DNA of 64,000 bases from Celeribacter sp. PS-C1 (GCF_019429625.1 NZ_JAHXRW010000016.1:1-64000); one strand, 5' to 3'. Counted from the stretch's first letter, positions 1 to 9,601 are shown. Numbers and translations are program-made. Notes: a model not told the origin generated them from the sequence alone.

Positions 1-215
1 GCGACGAAATCCGGCGAGAGCTCAATGAGATCAAGCCCGGTTTTGGAGATGGCGCGATGCTCAGGGATACCAGCGAGGACTTTGGGATGTCGGATAGGAT
101 GGCGCAACTCTCGCATCTGATCGAAATCTTTAAAGCGTTTCGGCGCGCGTTGCGGGAAGCCCGGGATCATGTGCTCGCGTCGCGGACGGCCGAGCAACTG
201 CTCGAAGAGCGGTAG
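1..215 (+). CDS. C-terminal part of an unrecognised protein (cut by the window edge)
   Basis: A reading frame is open from the first bases to a TAG at 213-215, giving about 70 residues that end in a charged, helical-looking tail (ARDHVLASRTAEQLLEER). No family is recognised. A strong hairpin lies 25 bp after the stop, as expected at the end of a real gene. The 5' end is outside the window, so the start and full length are unknown. Confidence 0.5.
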   Translation, partial: DEIRRELNEIKPGFGDGAMLRDTSEDFGMSDRMAQLSHLIEIFKAFRRALREARDHVLASRTAEQLLEER

Positions 216-240
216 GATAGAGGTCCCAAACGAAACTATT

Positions 241-266
241 CGATCCCCGGGAACGCTCGGGGATCG
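241..266 (+). terminator. Hairpin terminator after the partial gene
   Basis: A 9-bp perfect stem (CGATCCCCG at 241-249 with CGGGGATCG at 258-266) and an 8-nt loop, followed by a weak T-rich stretch. It is placed just after the stop at 215. Confidence 0.6.
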
Positions 267-381
267 TGTTATTAAAAAGCGATATCCAAGCAGAGCAATA
301 CATCACTCAAAGCCATAAAAAATATGGATTCAAACCCTATAAAAAATTTCTTCCGCGAAAACCTATTTGAGCCATTTCCTC

Positions 382-408
382 AAAACCGTCGCCATGGGGG
401 GCGGTTTT
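382..408 (+). promoter_or_regulatory. Leader hairpin upstream of the first PrtN-like gene
   Basis: AAAACCG at 382-388 can pair with CGGTTTT at 402-408, with further interior pairing through the GCC/GGC bases and a T-rich 3' edge. It lies about 50 bp before the start at 459 and could act as an attenuator or be the end of an upstream transcript. Its role is inferred from position only. Confidence 0.3.
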
Positions 409-458
409 CGCAAGCCAGGCAGCCAAACCGAAAAGGCTGTCAATCAAGAGGAAATCAA

Positions 459-719
459 ATGAACACGGCGATCATGATGATGGCAATGTATAACGCCAAA
501 GCAATTATCGACACTGAAACCGTCGCGCGCGATTGGTTCAAACTTTCTGTCGGGAAGTTCCACGAAAAAATCCGAGCTGGGGAAATTCGGCTTCCACTGG
601 TTCTCATGGAGGAAGAAAGTCAGAAATGCGCCAAGGGTGTCCACCTAATCGATTTGGCAGACTACGTTGATGCCAGACGCGCTGCCGCCGAAAAAGAACT
701 GACGCTGATGGCAGGGTGA
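459..719 (+). CDS. PrtN-like transcriptional activator (first of a tandem pair)
   Basis: 86 residues. Start at 459 is chosen because GAGGAAATCAA just upstream is a good ribosome binding site; a longer frame from 324 lacks one. The pattern of a hydrophobic N-terminus, then VARDWFKLSVGKFHEKIRAGEIRLP, then a C-terminal HLIDLADYVDARRAAAEK helix resembles the pyocin activator PrtN family, small DNA-binding proteins that switch on bacteriocin or phage-like genes in Pseudomonas. The family call rests on recognition of this pattern. Here no pyocin genes are visible; the nearest neighbour is a second member 7 bp downstream. The target genes, if any, may lie left of the window. Confidence 0.6.
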   Translation: MNTAIMMMAMYNAKAIIDTETVARDWFKLSVGKFHEKIRAGEIRLPLVLMEEESQKCAKGVHLIDLADYVDARRAAAEKELTLMAG

Positions 720-726
720 AGTCTAC

Positions 727-996
727 ATGACAACTTTGATGCTGCTTTTAGCCCGCCATGATGGGCGCGAGGAAATCCCGTTCTCCCAAATGGCGCGAGA
801 GTACTTTGGGCAGGAACCAGAAGCTCTTGAACGAAAAATCAAACGGGGGGCGATTCAAATCGGCCTACCACCTGAAGGTCTGAAATATCTACGGTCAAGT
901 AACGTGCCCTTAACCCTCTTGGCCAGGTACATCCAAGACCGGCGTTCAGCAGCGATGATCAAGATGGATGACTACGCAACGGACGTCTCATCATAA
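727..996 (+). CDS. PrtN-like transcriptional activator (second of a tandem pair)
   Basis: 89 residues, starting 7 bp after the first PrtN-like gene with a GGTGAAG ribosome site overlapping the previous stop. It shares the family layout: an N-terminal hydrophobic stretch (TTLMLLLARH), MAREYFGQEPEALERKIKRGAI, and an LARYIQDRRSAAM tail. The two proteins are diverged, so this is either an old duplication or a pair working together. They are probably co-transcribed. The function as an activator is inferred from family resemblance. Confidence 0.55.
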   Translation: MTTLMLLLARHDGREEIPFSQMAREYFGQEPEALERKIKRGAIQIGLPPEGLKYLRSSNVPLTLLARYIQDRRSAAMIKMDDYATDVSS

Positions 997-1060
997 ACGG
1001 CACCTGACCAACTTTGACTGTGAGGACGCGACATCTCCTCAACCGACAGAGGGCACAGAC

Positions 1061-1078
1061 GGGGGCACCGATGCCCCC
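1061..1078. terminator. Perfect GC hairpin between convergent small genes
   Basis: GGGGGCA at 1061-1067 pairs perfectly with TGCCCCC at 1072-1078 across a 4-nt loop. It lies between the end of the second PrtN-like gene (plus strand) and the end of the 34-residue gene (minus strand). There is no long T-run on either side, so termination strength is uncertain. Confidence 0.5.
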
Positions 1079-1091
1079 GCCCCTTTCAATA

Positions 1092-1196
1092 CTACTTGCC
1101 TTTACCGCCACCGGCAGGGCCATTTGACCGTCCACCGCCAGATGGATTTCCTGTCGTGCTCGGCCATCCGCCACCGTTTCCTTGACCTTTGCTCAT
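1092..1196 (-). CDS. 34-residue Gly-rich peptide, starts MSKGQGNGGGWPS
   Basis: A short gene reading MSKGQGNGGGWPSTTG, then NPSGGGRSNGPAGGGKGK. It is rich in Gly, Ser, Asn and Pro with one Trp and basic residues, and has no membrane segment or cysteine. GGAGAC is positioned 6 bp before the ATG as a ribosome binding site. It lies 117 bp downstream of the large FGE-like gene on the same strand and before a GC hairpin, so it may be the last gene of that transcript. Small Gly-rich peptides with a WPSTTG-like core occur in proteobacterial accessory DNA as far as I recall, with no known function. Disordered at best guess. Confidence 0.5.
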   Translation of the reverse strand: MSKGQGNGGGWPSTTGNPSGGGRSNGPAGGGKGK

Positions 1197-1313
1197 TGTC
1201 TCGTCTCCATGTTTGAGTTGTTCTAAATAATCGGTTGTGAATTGTTCAGATTTTGGAAGTGATTGGGCGTCGGAATGCTCTGTGCCAGAACAATTCCCGC
1301 CGCGCTCATTCGT

Positions 1314-3110
1314 TCATTCAAGCTCATAAACAAGCCTGAACCCGATACGCCAAGACTTGTATGCACCAGTTGAGTCCGGTGCCATCCGATCCCGCGTTGC
1401 AGACACCCTGTTTTCCCACCGTGGAGCGGAGCGATCACCGTCTTCCCCAAACGTCGCCGAGTAAGCCTCGAGATGAAGAGGAACCACATTCATAGACCCA
1501 AGGTGTTTGGTGTTGATCGCAGCCCCTTTGGGCAGCAACCATTCCCCAATATCAATGGATCTTAAGAATTTGACGTTATCTTTGGTTTCACACCAGGGTA
1601 AATCTGGATCGGGACACTTGTATGTGGTCCCGAACCAACCGTGCATGGGACTGGTTTCCCCTCTTACAACGACCCGTTGATCCGCTGAGTAAATATCGGC
1701 CATCTGCTCTGTATATAGATTCGACTGAAATTCTTCGGTGATCGCAAGCCACTCGTCCTCCGTAGGAAGTCGCACGGGTAAATTTCTTTTTTTGCTCATC
1801 GTGGCAGCGAAAGCAGAGGCATCATACCAAGTAACTGACGCAGGAGCCGTCCCAATGTCATCCTCCTGATTACATTGCTGCCAATCTTCCTGGTCGGGAG
1901 CTTTAGGGCGATACTCTGCATACAAATCGTTTTCTTGGATCATGAAATCGCGGAACCGAGAAATTGAAATCAAATCTGAGACCGCCAGAAACTTGTCGCC
2001 AACGCGGACCCTCTTAAAGCCATCGACCAATGCCGCCTTCTTAGATGGCGCCTTGTAGCGACCATTCTTCAGCAGATAGGCACGCAGGATTTCGTCTTTC
2101 CCCGGATAGTTTCTTGCTTGCCCACCCTGAGCGTAGAACGCAATCTCCGCTTCGTGCATATCCCATTCCCGCCAGCCATCGTATTCGAAGTAACACCAGC
2201 GCTGGAAATGATAATGATCATCCGACTTTGGAACATCGGCGTTTTTCAAAAAGGGCAGATGAACGTTGTGATCAAACCTTCCCTTCCGCAGGCGTGGGAA
2301 AACAAAATCATAACCTCCGTTCTGATCGCGCAGAAACACCAAACGCTCGTTGAACGGAATGATATCGACCCATCCTTTGTCGATCTTGGAAATGAGCCGA
2401 GAGAGAATGCGCCCCGCGCCCAGGGTTGCCTTTTGCTCCGATAAGATTTCCCCCGACGTCATCGAACTTGGGAAATAAAGCTGCGAAACAAATTCGCGTG
2501 TTTCCTGCTCACCTGCGAAGGTCAGAAGTTGATCACCCAGCAAGTTTTCAAGTTCTATACACCCGTGAAACGAGAGGCTATCTTCCTCATTATGAATGAC
2601 CCATTGCGCGGGAGGATCACGCCGAGCAAGATCCACCTCAAAATCGTGACCAAGAGCTTGGTGACTGAAAAGATTCACGACAGTGAAACCCGGCAAATGC
2701 AGAGCCTCTGTCAGCAGGTCGTACCAATCGACCCCTACCCCGGTAAAAACACGCAATGGCCTCTCACGCTCCGAATGAAAGAGCCGGTCTGAAATCCGTT
2801 GCAAATCTATTCGAATAGGACGGTCAAAAATTTCAGGGTTGTAAAGGCCAGGTTGCTGCAGACCATTTCTTGCCATGAAATCTTCAACTTCACTCTCATA
2901 ACCTTTTTTGTAACCCGCAAACCCACCTTGGAAGCCAAGTTCTTTGCAGATGAAATTGAGGGCTGTTGTGTGTTTGATGTCTTCCCGGTCGCGCACCAAA
3001 CGGCGGGCGGACCCGCGCAGATAGTCGGGTTTGACATCCGTCAGTTCTGCAATATGGAATTCTTTATACGGAAGGTATTTTACAACACATTTACTTGATG
3101 ATTTAGTCAT
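1314..3110 (-). CDS. Large protein with C-terminal FGE-sulfatase-like (SUMF1) fold lacking catalytic cysteines
   Basis: 598 residues from the ATG at 3110, chosen because GGAGAAGC lies just upstream; a frame open 33 codons further has no such site. The last ~225 residues match the formylglycine-generating-enzyme/SUMF1 fold: ISISRFRDFM, then the hallmark VTWYDASAFAATMSKKRNLPVRLPTEDEW spread over two blocks, and the terminal WRIGFRLV. Active FGEs carry a Cys pair shortly before the terminal GFR; here that stretch (SATRDRMAPDSTG) has none, so sulfatase activation is unlikely and a binding role is more plausible. The N-terminal ~370 residues are not recognised and show no membrane segments. No reverse transcriptase is nearby, so diversity-generating-retroelement status is unsupported. 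Codon use and GC are lower than in the bet genes. Confidence 0.6.
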   Translation of the reverse strand: MTKSSSKCVVKYLPYKEFHIAELTDVKPDYLRGSARRLVRDREDIKHTTALNFICKELGFQGGFAGYKKGYESEVEDFMARNGLQQPGLYNPEIFDRPIRIDLQRISDRLFHSERERPLRVFTGVGVDWYDLLTEALHLPGFTVVNLFSHQALGHDFEVDLARRDPPAQWVIHNEEDSLSFHGCIELENLLGDQLLTFAGEQETREFVSQLYFPSSMTSGEILSEQKATLGAGRILSRLISKIDKGWVDIIPFNERLVFLRDQNGGYDFVFPRLRKGRFDHNVHLPFLKNADVPKSDDHYHFQRWCYFEYDGWREWDMHEAEIAFYAQGGQARNYPGKDEILRAYLLKNGRYKAPSKKAALVDGFKRVRVGDKFLAVSDLISISRFRDFMIQENDLYAEYRPKAPDQEDWQQCNQEDDIGTAPASVTWYDASAFAATMSKKRNLPVRLPTEDEWLAITEEFQSNLYTEQMADIYSADQRVVVRGETSPMHGWFGTTYKCPDPDLPWCETKDNVKFLRSIDIGEWLLPKGAAINTKHLGSMNVVPLHLEAYSATFGEDGDRSAPRWENRVSATRDRMAPDSTGAYKSWRIGFRLVYELE

Positions 3111-3210
3111 CTTTTGCTTCTCCACTGTTCGGTGGAATAGCAGAACAATGTAGGCACAGCTGACGCTGTCGATCTCTTTGTCACCTACACCGAACTTCGT
3201 AAATGCCACT

Positions 3211-3636
3211 GGCCGATCAAGCCGTGACTCAGCAAGTAGGATGATCCAGCGGCTTTGTCAACCTATGCGAGCAGATCAAATTTGTGGTAACTCAACCCAG
3301 CATTTGCACCTGAAACGTATTCGCTATTTGGTACAACGCAGATCAATCAAAGAGAATGAAACGATACAGATCAATCAAAGAGAATGAAACGATACAGTGC
3401 TAAAATCGGTGCTACAGAAACACACAACGCGTCCAAAGCCCAATGAAACAAAGGCTTTCAAGAAGTACCCTTCCCATCCATCATCGGGGCGACGGACAGG
3501 CGGGCGGCCTGCTCTAAATTCAGGGGCAAACGGCTCATTTCGGGGCTTTCAGACAGATCTCGGGTGCAGCCGGTCGGATAACATTGCGCCCCTCAGATGC
3601 CAAGTCTCTTTGCTTTCACCCCTCGGGGGGAGCCAC
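3211..3636. other. Intergenic region without a convincing gene
   Basis: About 430 bp between the accessory region and the flavin reductase gene. Short frames exist here but none has a good ribosome site. The only clear structure is a 28-bp tandem duplication at 3339-3394. This is probably the boundary between accessory and core DNA. Confidence 0.5.
3339..3394. repeat. Two perfect tandem copies of a 28-bp unit
   Basis: Units at 3339-3366 and 3367-3394 are identical; each begins CAGATCAATCAAAGAG and ends GAAACGATA. Only two copies exist and there is no spacer, so this is a local duplication and not a CRISPR array. Confidence 0.85.
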
Positions 3637-4167
3637 TCAGCTTTCTAGGGCGTGGAATTTGCGCGCGTAATAGACGGAGGCACGCGGGTGTTCGGCCCTC
3701 GTCACGTTCACCACTTCGCAGAACAGCACCGCATGTGTGCCGATCTCCTGGCGGGCCGTGACTTGGCAATCAAAACTGACCGAAGCACCTTTGAGGCACG
3801 GTGCGCCGGTGACGCCCGCGCTCCAATCTTCCTCGACAAAACGATCTTCCACCGGGAGTTTGCCGCCGAAATCCATCGCAAGCGCATCCAGATCGGGACC
3901 AACCGTGTTCACACAGATAGCCGTGTTCTCGAGAAAGGAATGCGCCACGGAGCTGTTCAAATTCACGCAGACCAAAAGCGTCGGCGGCGTGTCGGTCACG
4001 GAACACACAGCCGTCGCGGTGAACCCCGCCCGGCCCGCAGGCCCGTCGGTGGTCACGATGTTCACCGCCCCCGCCAGATGCGCCATGCCATCGCGAAACG
4101 CCTCGCGCGAGACATGCGGAAGCGACGCCGAGGCCTGATCCGAATTTGAACTCTTCACGTCCGCCAT
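3637..4167 (-). CDS. Flavin reductase family protein (RutF/HpaC-like)
   Basis: 176 residues. The start at 4167 (MADVKSSN) is preceded by GAGGAG; the longer upstream frame is not. The stretch GAVNIVTTDGPAGRAGFTAT, followed by SVTDTPPTLLVCVN and the later GAPCLKGA, is the standard flavin-binding split-barrel of short-chain flavin reductases, which supply reduced FMN or FAD to a partner monooxygenase using NAD(P)H. The C-terminal YYARKFHALES also fits. No partner monooxygenase is in the window, so the substrate pathway is unknown. It stands alone, about 90 bp beyond the end of betA on the same strand. Confidence 0.8.
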   Translation of the reverse strand: MADVKSSNSDQASASLPHVSREAFRDGMAHLAGAVNIVTTDGPAGRAGFTATAVCSVTDTPPTLLVCVNLNSSVAHSFLENTAICVNTVGPDLDALAMDFGGKLPVEDRFVEEDWSAGVTGAPCLKGASVSFDCQVTARQEIGTHAVLFCEVVNVTRAEHPRASVYYARKFHALES

Positions 4168-4337
4168 GAAAGCGCAACTCCTCTTCTTGCCTGCGCAGAC
4201 ATATATGGCATCACCGGGGCGCGACCAGTGCGAAACGCAGCGCAAACAGGCTCAACCAGCATCCCGGCCGAGTGTCAAGCAGCCCCCGAATGACCGAACG
4301 CAGTCACGAAGAGTCATATCACAGTTTTCACGACGTT

Positions 4338-5987
4338 CTAACGCTGAGCGCTCTCCCATCTCGGGCTGATCCAGGCTTCGGCGTTCGAGGCCGGCAAAGG
4401 CGTTTTGCCCAGAATGTGATCCGAGGCTTTTTCGCCCGACATGATCGACGGCGCGTTGAGGTTGCCGTTGGTGATCTGCGGAAAGATCGAACTGTCGGCG
4501 AGGCGTAGCCCTTCGACCCCAATTACGCGGTTTTCCGGGTCCACGACGGCCATCGGATCATCCGCGCGCCCCATACGACAGGTGCCGCAGGGATGATAGG
4601 CGCTTTCCACATGCTCTTTGATGAACCCGTTCAGCTCTTCGTCGCTTTGGACCCCGGCTCCCGGTTGGATTTCGTGTTTTACGTAGGGCTTGAATGCGTC
4701 CTGTGCAAAGATTTCGCGCGTGAGACGGATACAGGTCCGGAAGTCCTCCCAATCCTTCTCCTGCGACATGTAGTTGAACAGAATTTTCGGCGCCTCACGC
4801 GGGTCTTTCGAGCGTAGCGTCACCTCGCCGCGCGAGGGTGAGCGCATCGGGCCGACATGGGCTTGGAACCCGTGGCCTTCGGCCGCGGCCTGCCCGTCAT
4901 ATCGCACCGCAATGGGCAGGAAATGATATTGAATATCAGGGTATTCGACACCGGCCTTTGAGCGGATAAAAGCGGCACTCTCGAACTGGTTCGACGCGCC
5001 GAGACCCTGTTTCGTAAACAGCCATTGCGCGCCGATGAGAGCTTTGGAAATCAGGTTCCAATGCTTATAGAGCGTGATCGGCTGAGAGGCCGCCATTTGC
5101 AGGTAAAGCTCAAGGTGATCTTGCAGGTTCTTGCCCACGCCACGGCGGTCGGCTTTGACCTCGATCCCCAATGCGGCCAGCTCGTCCGCCGGGCCAACAC
5201 CCGACTGCAAAAGGATTTTCGGCGAGTTGATCGAGCCCGCCGAGAGCACCACTTCGCGTCGGGCCTTGATCACCCGACCATCGACCAGACGCACGCCGGT
5301 GGCACGGCCCTCTTCGATCTCGATGCGGTCCACAAGCCCGTGCACCAGATCGCAATTCTCGCGTTTCAACGCCGGTTTCAGATAGGCATTGGCGGCGGAC
5401 CAACGGCGGCCTTTCCAGACCGTCTGCTCCATCGGGCCAAAGCCCTCTTGTTTCTCGCCGTTATAGTCGCCGGTGACCTCATAGCCCGCCTGCGCGCCCG
5501 CATCGACAAAGGCCTGAAACAGCGGGTTGTCACGGGGACCACGCGTCACATGCAAAGGCCCGTCGGTCCCACGCCAGCTCGGATCGCCGCCATGACCACC
5601 GTCATGCCAGGTCTCCATGCGTTTGTAATAGGGCAGCACATCTTTATAGGCCCAGCCATCCGCGCCCATCTCCGCCCATGTATCGAAATCGCGCGCGTGG
5701 CCGCGCACATAGACCATGCCGTTGATCGAGGACGAGCCGCCGATCACCTTGCCGCGCGGCGTGGCGAGGCGGCGCCCGTCCAGATACGGCTCGGGTTCGG
5801 ATTGATACCCCCAATCGTAGCGCTTCATGTTCATCGGATAGGACAGCGCGGCAGGCATCTGAATGAGAGGCCCCGCATCCGTGCCGCCGTGTTCGATGAC
5901 CAGAACCGAGGCGCCGCTTTCGGCCAGACGATAGGTCATGGCCGAGCCTGCGCTGCCCGCGCCGATGATGACAAAATCTGCTTCCAT
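4338..5987 (-). CDS. betA: Choline dehydrogenase (GMC oxidoreductase)
   Basis: 549 residues, the usual BetA length. FAD is bound by the N-terminal [19 protein letters not shown]. The GMC signatures [18 protein letters not shown] and [15 protein letters not shown] are present, and the active-site region near the C-terminus ([10 protein letters not shown]) is intact. The enzyme oxidises choline to betaine aldehyde, and often the aldehyde onward, at the inner membrane. It starts 12 bp after the betB stop and is the last gene of the betI-betC-betB-betA run, so regulation by BetI and choline is expected. Confidence 0.93.
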   Translation of the reverse strand: MEADFVIIGAGSAGSAMTYRLAESGASVLVIEHGGTDAGPLIQMPAALSYPMNMKRYDWGYQSEPEPYLDGRRLATPRGKVIGGSSSINGMVYVRGHARDFDTWAEMGADGWAYKDVLPYYKRMETWHDGGHGGDPSWRGTDGPLHVTRGPRDNPLFQAFVDAGAQAGYEVTGDYNGEKQEGFGPMEQTVWKGRRWSAANAYLKPALKRENCDLVHGLVDRIEIEEGRATGVRLVDGRVIKARREVVLSAGSINSPKILLQSGVGPADELAALGIEVKADRRGVGKNLQDHLELYLQMAASQPITLYKHWNLISKALIGAQWLFTKQGLGASNQFESAAFIRSKAGVEYPDIQYHFLPIAVRYDGQAAAEGHGFQAHVGPMRSPSRGEVTLRSKDPREAPKILFNYMSQEKDWEDFRTCIRLTREIFAQDAFKPYVKHEIQPGAGVQSDEELNGFIKEHVESAYHPCGTCRMGRADDPMAVVDPENRVIGVEGLRLADSSIFPQITNGNLNAPSIMSGEKASDHILGKTPLPASNAEAWISPRWESAQR

Positions 5988-5999
5988 AACGTGTTCCTC

Positions 6000-7463
6000 T
6001 CAGAAGGCGGCTTCGACCGGAGAGAGGCCGACATAGACGGATTTAACTTCGGAATAATGCTCAATGGCGGCATGCGCGTTTTCGCGCCCGACGCCGGAGG
6101 CTTTGACACCGCCAAAGGGCATCTCGATGGGCGTCAGGTTGTAAGCGTTGATCCAGCAGGTGCCCGCCTCGAACCCTTTGACCACCCGATGCGCGCGGGT
6201 CAGGTCCGAGGTGAACACACCTGCGGCAAGCCCGAATTCGGTGTCATTGGCACGCGCCATGACTTCCTCTTCGGTCTCGAACGGCAGAACGGACATCACC
6301 GGGCCGAAAATCTCTTCGCGCGCGATGGCCATGTCGTCGGTGACGTCGGAGAAGACGGTGGGTTCGATGTACAAACCACCCATCTCATGGGCCTTGCCAC
6401 CGGTGATCAGGGTCGCGCCCTCCTCAATCCCCTTCTCGATATAGCGAAGCGTGATGTCGAGCTGGCCTTGCGACACCATCGGGCCGAAATTCGTCGTCTC
6501 ATCCATCGGGTCGCCGATCACCGCGCGCTCGGTACGGGTTTTGAGCCGCGCGAGGAAATGCGGCAGGATGCCCTTTTGCACAAAGACCCGCGTACCGTTG
6601 GAGCAAATCTGGCCGGAGGAGTAGAAATTGCCATTGATCGCGGCAGAAATCGCGTCCTCGATGCTTGCGTCGTCGAAGATGATCAGGGGGGATTTGCCGC
6701 CCAATTCCATTGTGACATGCTTCATGCCCGCCGCCGCCGCCGCGTAGACCTTGCGGCCCGTCGGCACGGAACCGGTGAGCGAGACTTTCGCGACACGTTT
6801 GTCCTCGACCAGCGCGGCGCCCACGTCTCCGTAGCCCTGAACCACGTTGAACACGCCGTCCGGCAGACCCGCTTCGGAGAGGATTTCCGCCAGTTTCAAC
6901 GCTCCCAAAGGCGTCGTCTCAGAGGGTTTGAACACCATCGTGTTGCCACAGGCCAGCGCAGGCGCGGCCTTCCAACAGGCGATCTGGGTCGGGTAGTTCC
7001 ATGCGCCAAGGCCTACGCAGACCCCCAGAGGCTCGCGGATCGTATAGGCGAAATCCGCGCCCAACTGGATATGTTCGCCGGTCAGCCCCGCCGCGATCGA
7101 CCCGAAATATTCGAGGCAATCGGCGCCGGAGGCGGCGTCGGCAATCAGCGTTTCCTGCAAAGGCTTGCCGGTGTCATAGGTCTCCATGACGGACAGCTCA
7201 TGATTGCGGGTGCGGATGATCTCGGCGGCGCGGCGCAGGATGCGGCCACGTTCCGAGCCGGTCATCGCGGCCCAACCGGCACGCGCGGCATCGGCGGCAG
7301 CGAGAGCTTGATCCACGATGCTGGGCGTCGCGGAATGAAGTTCCGCGATCACCTCACCCGTCGCCGGATAGGTGGAATTGAGCGCTGCGCCGTCACTGTC
7401 TTCGACGTAACGGCCATTGATGAAATGGCTGGCTTTGGGTTGTTGGATGGGGGAGGTTGTCAT
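6000..7463 (-). CDS. betB: Betaine aldehyde dehydrogenase
   Basis: 487 residues, typical of BetB. The start at 7463 (MTTSPIQQ) has AAGGA 8 bp upstream; longer in-frame starts would overlap betC. It shows the aldehyde dehydrogenase features: the cofactor stretch [11 protein letters not shown], the catalytic glutamate in [10 protein letters not shown], and the catalytic cysteine in [13 protein letters not shown]. It converts betaine aldehyde to glycine betaine with NAD(P)+. It lies 23 bp after betC and 12 bp before betA, consistent with one transcript. Confidence 0.93.
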   Translation of the reverse strand: MTTSPIQQPKASHFINGRYVEDSDGAALNSTYPATGEVIAELHSATPSIVDQALAAADAARAGWAAMTGSERGRILRRAAEIIRTRNHELSVMETYDTGKPLQETLIADAASGADCLEYFGSIAAGLTGEHIQLGADFAYTIREPLGVCVGLGAWNYPTQIACWKAAPALACGNTMVFKPSETTPLGALKLAEILSEAGLPDGVFNVVQGYGDVGAALVEDKRVAKVSLTGSVPTGRKVYAAAAAGMKHVTMELGGKSPLIIFDDASIEDAISAAINGNFYSSGQICSNGTRVFVQKGILPHFLARLKTRTERAVIGDPMDETTNFGPMVSQGQLDITLRYIEKGIEEGATLITGGKAHEMGGLYIEPTVFSDVTDDMAIAREEIFGPVMSVLPFETEEEVMARANDTEFGLAAGVFTSDLTRAHRVVKGFEAGTCWINAYNLTPIEMPFGGVKASGVGRENAHAAIEHYSEVKSVYVGLSPVEAAF

Positions 7464-7486
7464 CACTTCAGTCCTTTTAGCCAAAG

Positions 7487-9001
7487 TCATTCGCCACGCG
7501 GGAAGCGCGCGATGTCTTCGACGACATTCAAATCCATGTGGTTGCGCATGTAGCGCTCGGAGGCTTTTTGCAGCGGCTGGTAATCCCATGGGAAATAGTC
7601 GCCGTTGCGGAGCGCCTCATAGACGATCCAGCGGCGCGCCTGGCTTTCGCGAACCTGCGCATCGAAGAGGTCCAGATCCCAACGCGCGTCCGCCATGGCT
7701 CTGAGCCGCGTCAAAGTGTCGGCATGGGCCGGATCAGAGGCCAGATCACTCAACTCATGCGGGTCGTTTTCCACATTGAACAATTGCTCGGGATCGAGCG
7801 CGCAGCGGGTGTATTTATAGGCCCCATCCCGCAAAGCGACGAGCGGCGCATAAGACGCCTCTGCCGCATATTCCATGGCGACAGGGGCCGCGCGCATCTC
7901 GCCCTTGGCCAGTGGAATGAGGCTTTCGCCATCGGTCCAAGGCATGACATCCGCCATCGACACGCCTGCGATGTCGCAAAGTGTCGGCGTGACGTCGATG
8001 GTCGACACCGGTGTCTCGATCAGGCCCGGCGCGAGATCGGGAGAGGCGATCATCAAAGGCACCCGCGCAGAACCTTCATAGAAGTTCATTTTGAACCACA
8101 GCCCCCGTTCACCCAGCATATCGCCATGGTCGGAGACAAAGAGGATCACCGCGTCTTGGCGCGTGGCCTCCAGCGTGTCGAGGATGCCGCCGATCTTGTC
8201 ATCAAGATAGGAGATATTGGCAAAATACGCCCGGCGCGATTTGCGGATGTCCTCTTCCGTGATGTCGAAATTGCGCCAATCGTTGGCGTCGAAAATCCGC
8301 TTGGCGTGGGGATCATGATCTTCGTAGGCCATCGCCGGAACCTCCGGCGAGAGGTGCTCGCAATCCTCGTAGAGGCCCCAGTATTTCTGCCGCGCCACAT
8401 AGGGATCATGCGGATGGGTGAAGCTCACCGTCAGGCACCAAGGACGGTCATCCTTGCCACGCGACAAATCCTGAAGTTTGCGGGTGGCGTGATAGGCGAC
8501 CTCGTCGTCATATTCCATCTGGTTGGTAATCTCGGCCACGCCCGCGCCGGTCACCGAGCCCATGTTGTGATACCACCAGTCGATGCGCTCGCCCGGTTTG
8601 CGGTAATCCGGGGTCCAGCCGAAATCGGCGGGATAGATGTCGGTGGTCAGGCGTTCTTCGAACCCGTGCAACTGATCGGGGCCGACGAAATGCATCTTGC
8701 CCGACAGGCAGGTCTGATAGCCCGCGCGGCGCAGGTGATGCGCGTAGGTCGGGATGTCGGAGGCGAATTCGGCGGCATTGTCATACACACGCGTGCGCGA
8801 GGGCAATTGCCCGGACATGAAACTCGCCCGCCCCGGCGCGCACAGGGGAGAGCCGGTGTAGCTGTTGGCAAAGCGCGTCGAGCGCGCGGCAAGGCGTTTG
8901 AGATTGGGGGCATGGAGCCAGTCGGCCGGACCATCGGGAAACAGCGTGCCGTTCAACTGGTCGACCATGAGGATGAGGATATTGGGGGATTGTGCAGTCA
9001 T
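7487..9001 (-). CDS. betC: Choline-sulfatase
   Basis: 504 residues, as for rhizobial and roseobacter BetC. The alkaline-phosphatase-fold sulfatase core is clear: metal-binding NILILMVDQ at the N-terminus, and the C-x-P-x-R motif [11 protein letters not shown] with Cys54, the residue converted to formylglycine in active sulfatases. [14 protein letters not shown] is the second metal-binding stretch. The enzyme hydrolyses choline-O-sulfate to choline and sulfate, feeding BetA and BetB. It is 12 bp after betI. A maturation enzyme is needed; the FGE-like gene at 1314-3110 lacks the cysteines to do this, so it must be supplied elsewhere. Confidence 0.93.
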   Translation of the reverse strand: MTAQSPNILILMVDQLNGTLFPDGPADWLHAPNLKRLAARSTRFANSYTGSPLCAPGRASFMSGQLPSRTRVYDNAAEFASDIPTYAHHLRRAGYQTCLSGKMHFVGPDQLHGFEERLTTDIYPADFGWTPDYRKPGERIDWWYHNMGSVTGAGVAEITNQMEYDDEVAYHATRKLQDLSRGKDDRPWCLTVSFTHPHDPYVARQKYWGLYEDCEHLSPEVPAMAYEDHDPHAKRIFDANDWRNFDITEEDIRKSRRAYFANISYLDDKIGGILDTLEATRQDAVILFVSDHGDMLGERGLWFKMNFYEGSARVPLMIASPDLAPGLIETPVSTIDVTPTLCDIAGVSMADVMPWTDGESLIPLAKGEMRAAPVAMEYAAEASYAPLVALRDGAYKYTRCALDPEQLFNVENDPHELSDLASDPAHADTLTRLRAMADARWDLDLFDAQVRESQARRWIVYEALRNGDYFPWDYQPLQKASERYMRNHMDLNVVEDIARFPRGE

Positions 9002-9013
9002 GTGAGTCTCCCG

Positions 9014-9601
9014 TCAGATGCCCTGCTCTTTCGGCAGGTGCAGGTTGAGATAATCGAGCACGATGGCTTCCGGATGCTCCGGGCGGTCGCGTTCGTCGCA
9101 AAGCACGAAACGAATGTAGGCGCCGTCGATCAGCGCCGCGATTCCCTCGGCCACCATCGGAGCCTCAGAGGGAATCACCTGCCGCAATTCGGCCAGGAGA
9201 TTCGACCGTAACCGGCGATGATAGACCCGCAAGAGGCGCGAAACTTCGCCTGATCTTTGGGCATAAACATAAAAATTAAGCCAGGCACCGACCGTGTCCG
9301 GTTGCATGTTCATGTCGGAAAAACTGCTGCGAATGATCGTCTCAATGCGTTCTTTGGGATCAGTTTTGCCTTTGAGATTTTGCCGGATCTCTTCGCCGTA
9401 TTTCGTCAGGATATGACGCATTGCGGCAATGAACATATTGGTTTTGCTACCAAAATAGTGGTGCGCCAAAGCGCTCGACATCCCCGCCCGCTTGGCGATC
9501 TGGCTTACAGTCACCTCCATAGAGCCGGTCTGTCCGATCTCCGCGATCACCGCCTCGATCAGGGCCGTCGTGCGGATCGGTTCCATTCCTACTTTTGGCA
9601 T
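9014..9601 (-). CDS. betI: TetR-family repressor BetI
   Basis: 195 residues. The N-terminal MPKVGMEPIRTTALIEAV closely matches BetI, followed by a TetR helix-turn-helix (VSQIAKRAGMSSALAHHYFGSKTNMFIAAM). A GTG three bases upstream is a possible alternative start; the ATG at 9601 matches BetI N-termini. BetI represses choline-to-betaine genes and is released by choline. It heads the betICBA run and is divergent from choX, with an inverted repeat between the two that fits a shared operator. Confidence 0.92.
   Translation of the reverse strand: MPKVGMEPIRTTALIEAVIAEIGQTGSMEVTVSQIAKRAGMSSALAHHYFGSKTNMFIAAMRHILTKYGEEIRQNLKGKTDPKERIETIIRSSFSDMNMQPDTVGAWLNFYVYAQRSGEVSRLLRVYHRRLRSNLLAELRQVIPSEAPMVAEGIAALIDGAYIRFVLCDERDRPEHPEAIVLDYLNLHLPKEQGI

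Noticed and set aside
1314-3110. Diversity-generating retroelement target protein
   Set aside because: The fold is suitable, but no reverse transcriptase or template repeat is present in the window.
1314-3110. Maturation enzyme for the BetC sulfatase
   Set aside because: The catalytic cysteines of formylglycine-generating enzymes are missing from the C-terminal region.
3339-3394. CRISPR-like repeat
   Set aside because: Only two copies, directly adjacent with no spacer, and no cas genes.
5025-7553. Very long plus-strand open frame (842 codons) opposite betA and betB
   Set aside because: It is the antisense shadow of two clear enzyme genes in GC-rich DNA; composition is His/Arg/Gly-rich with no family.
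7538-9211. Long plus-strand frame opposite betC
   Set aside because: Antisense shadow of the sulfatase gene; no ribosome site or recognisable domain.
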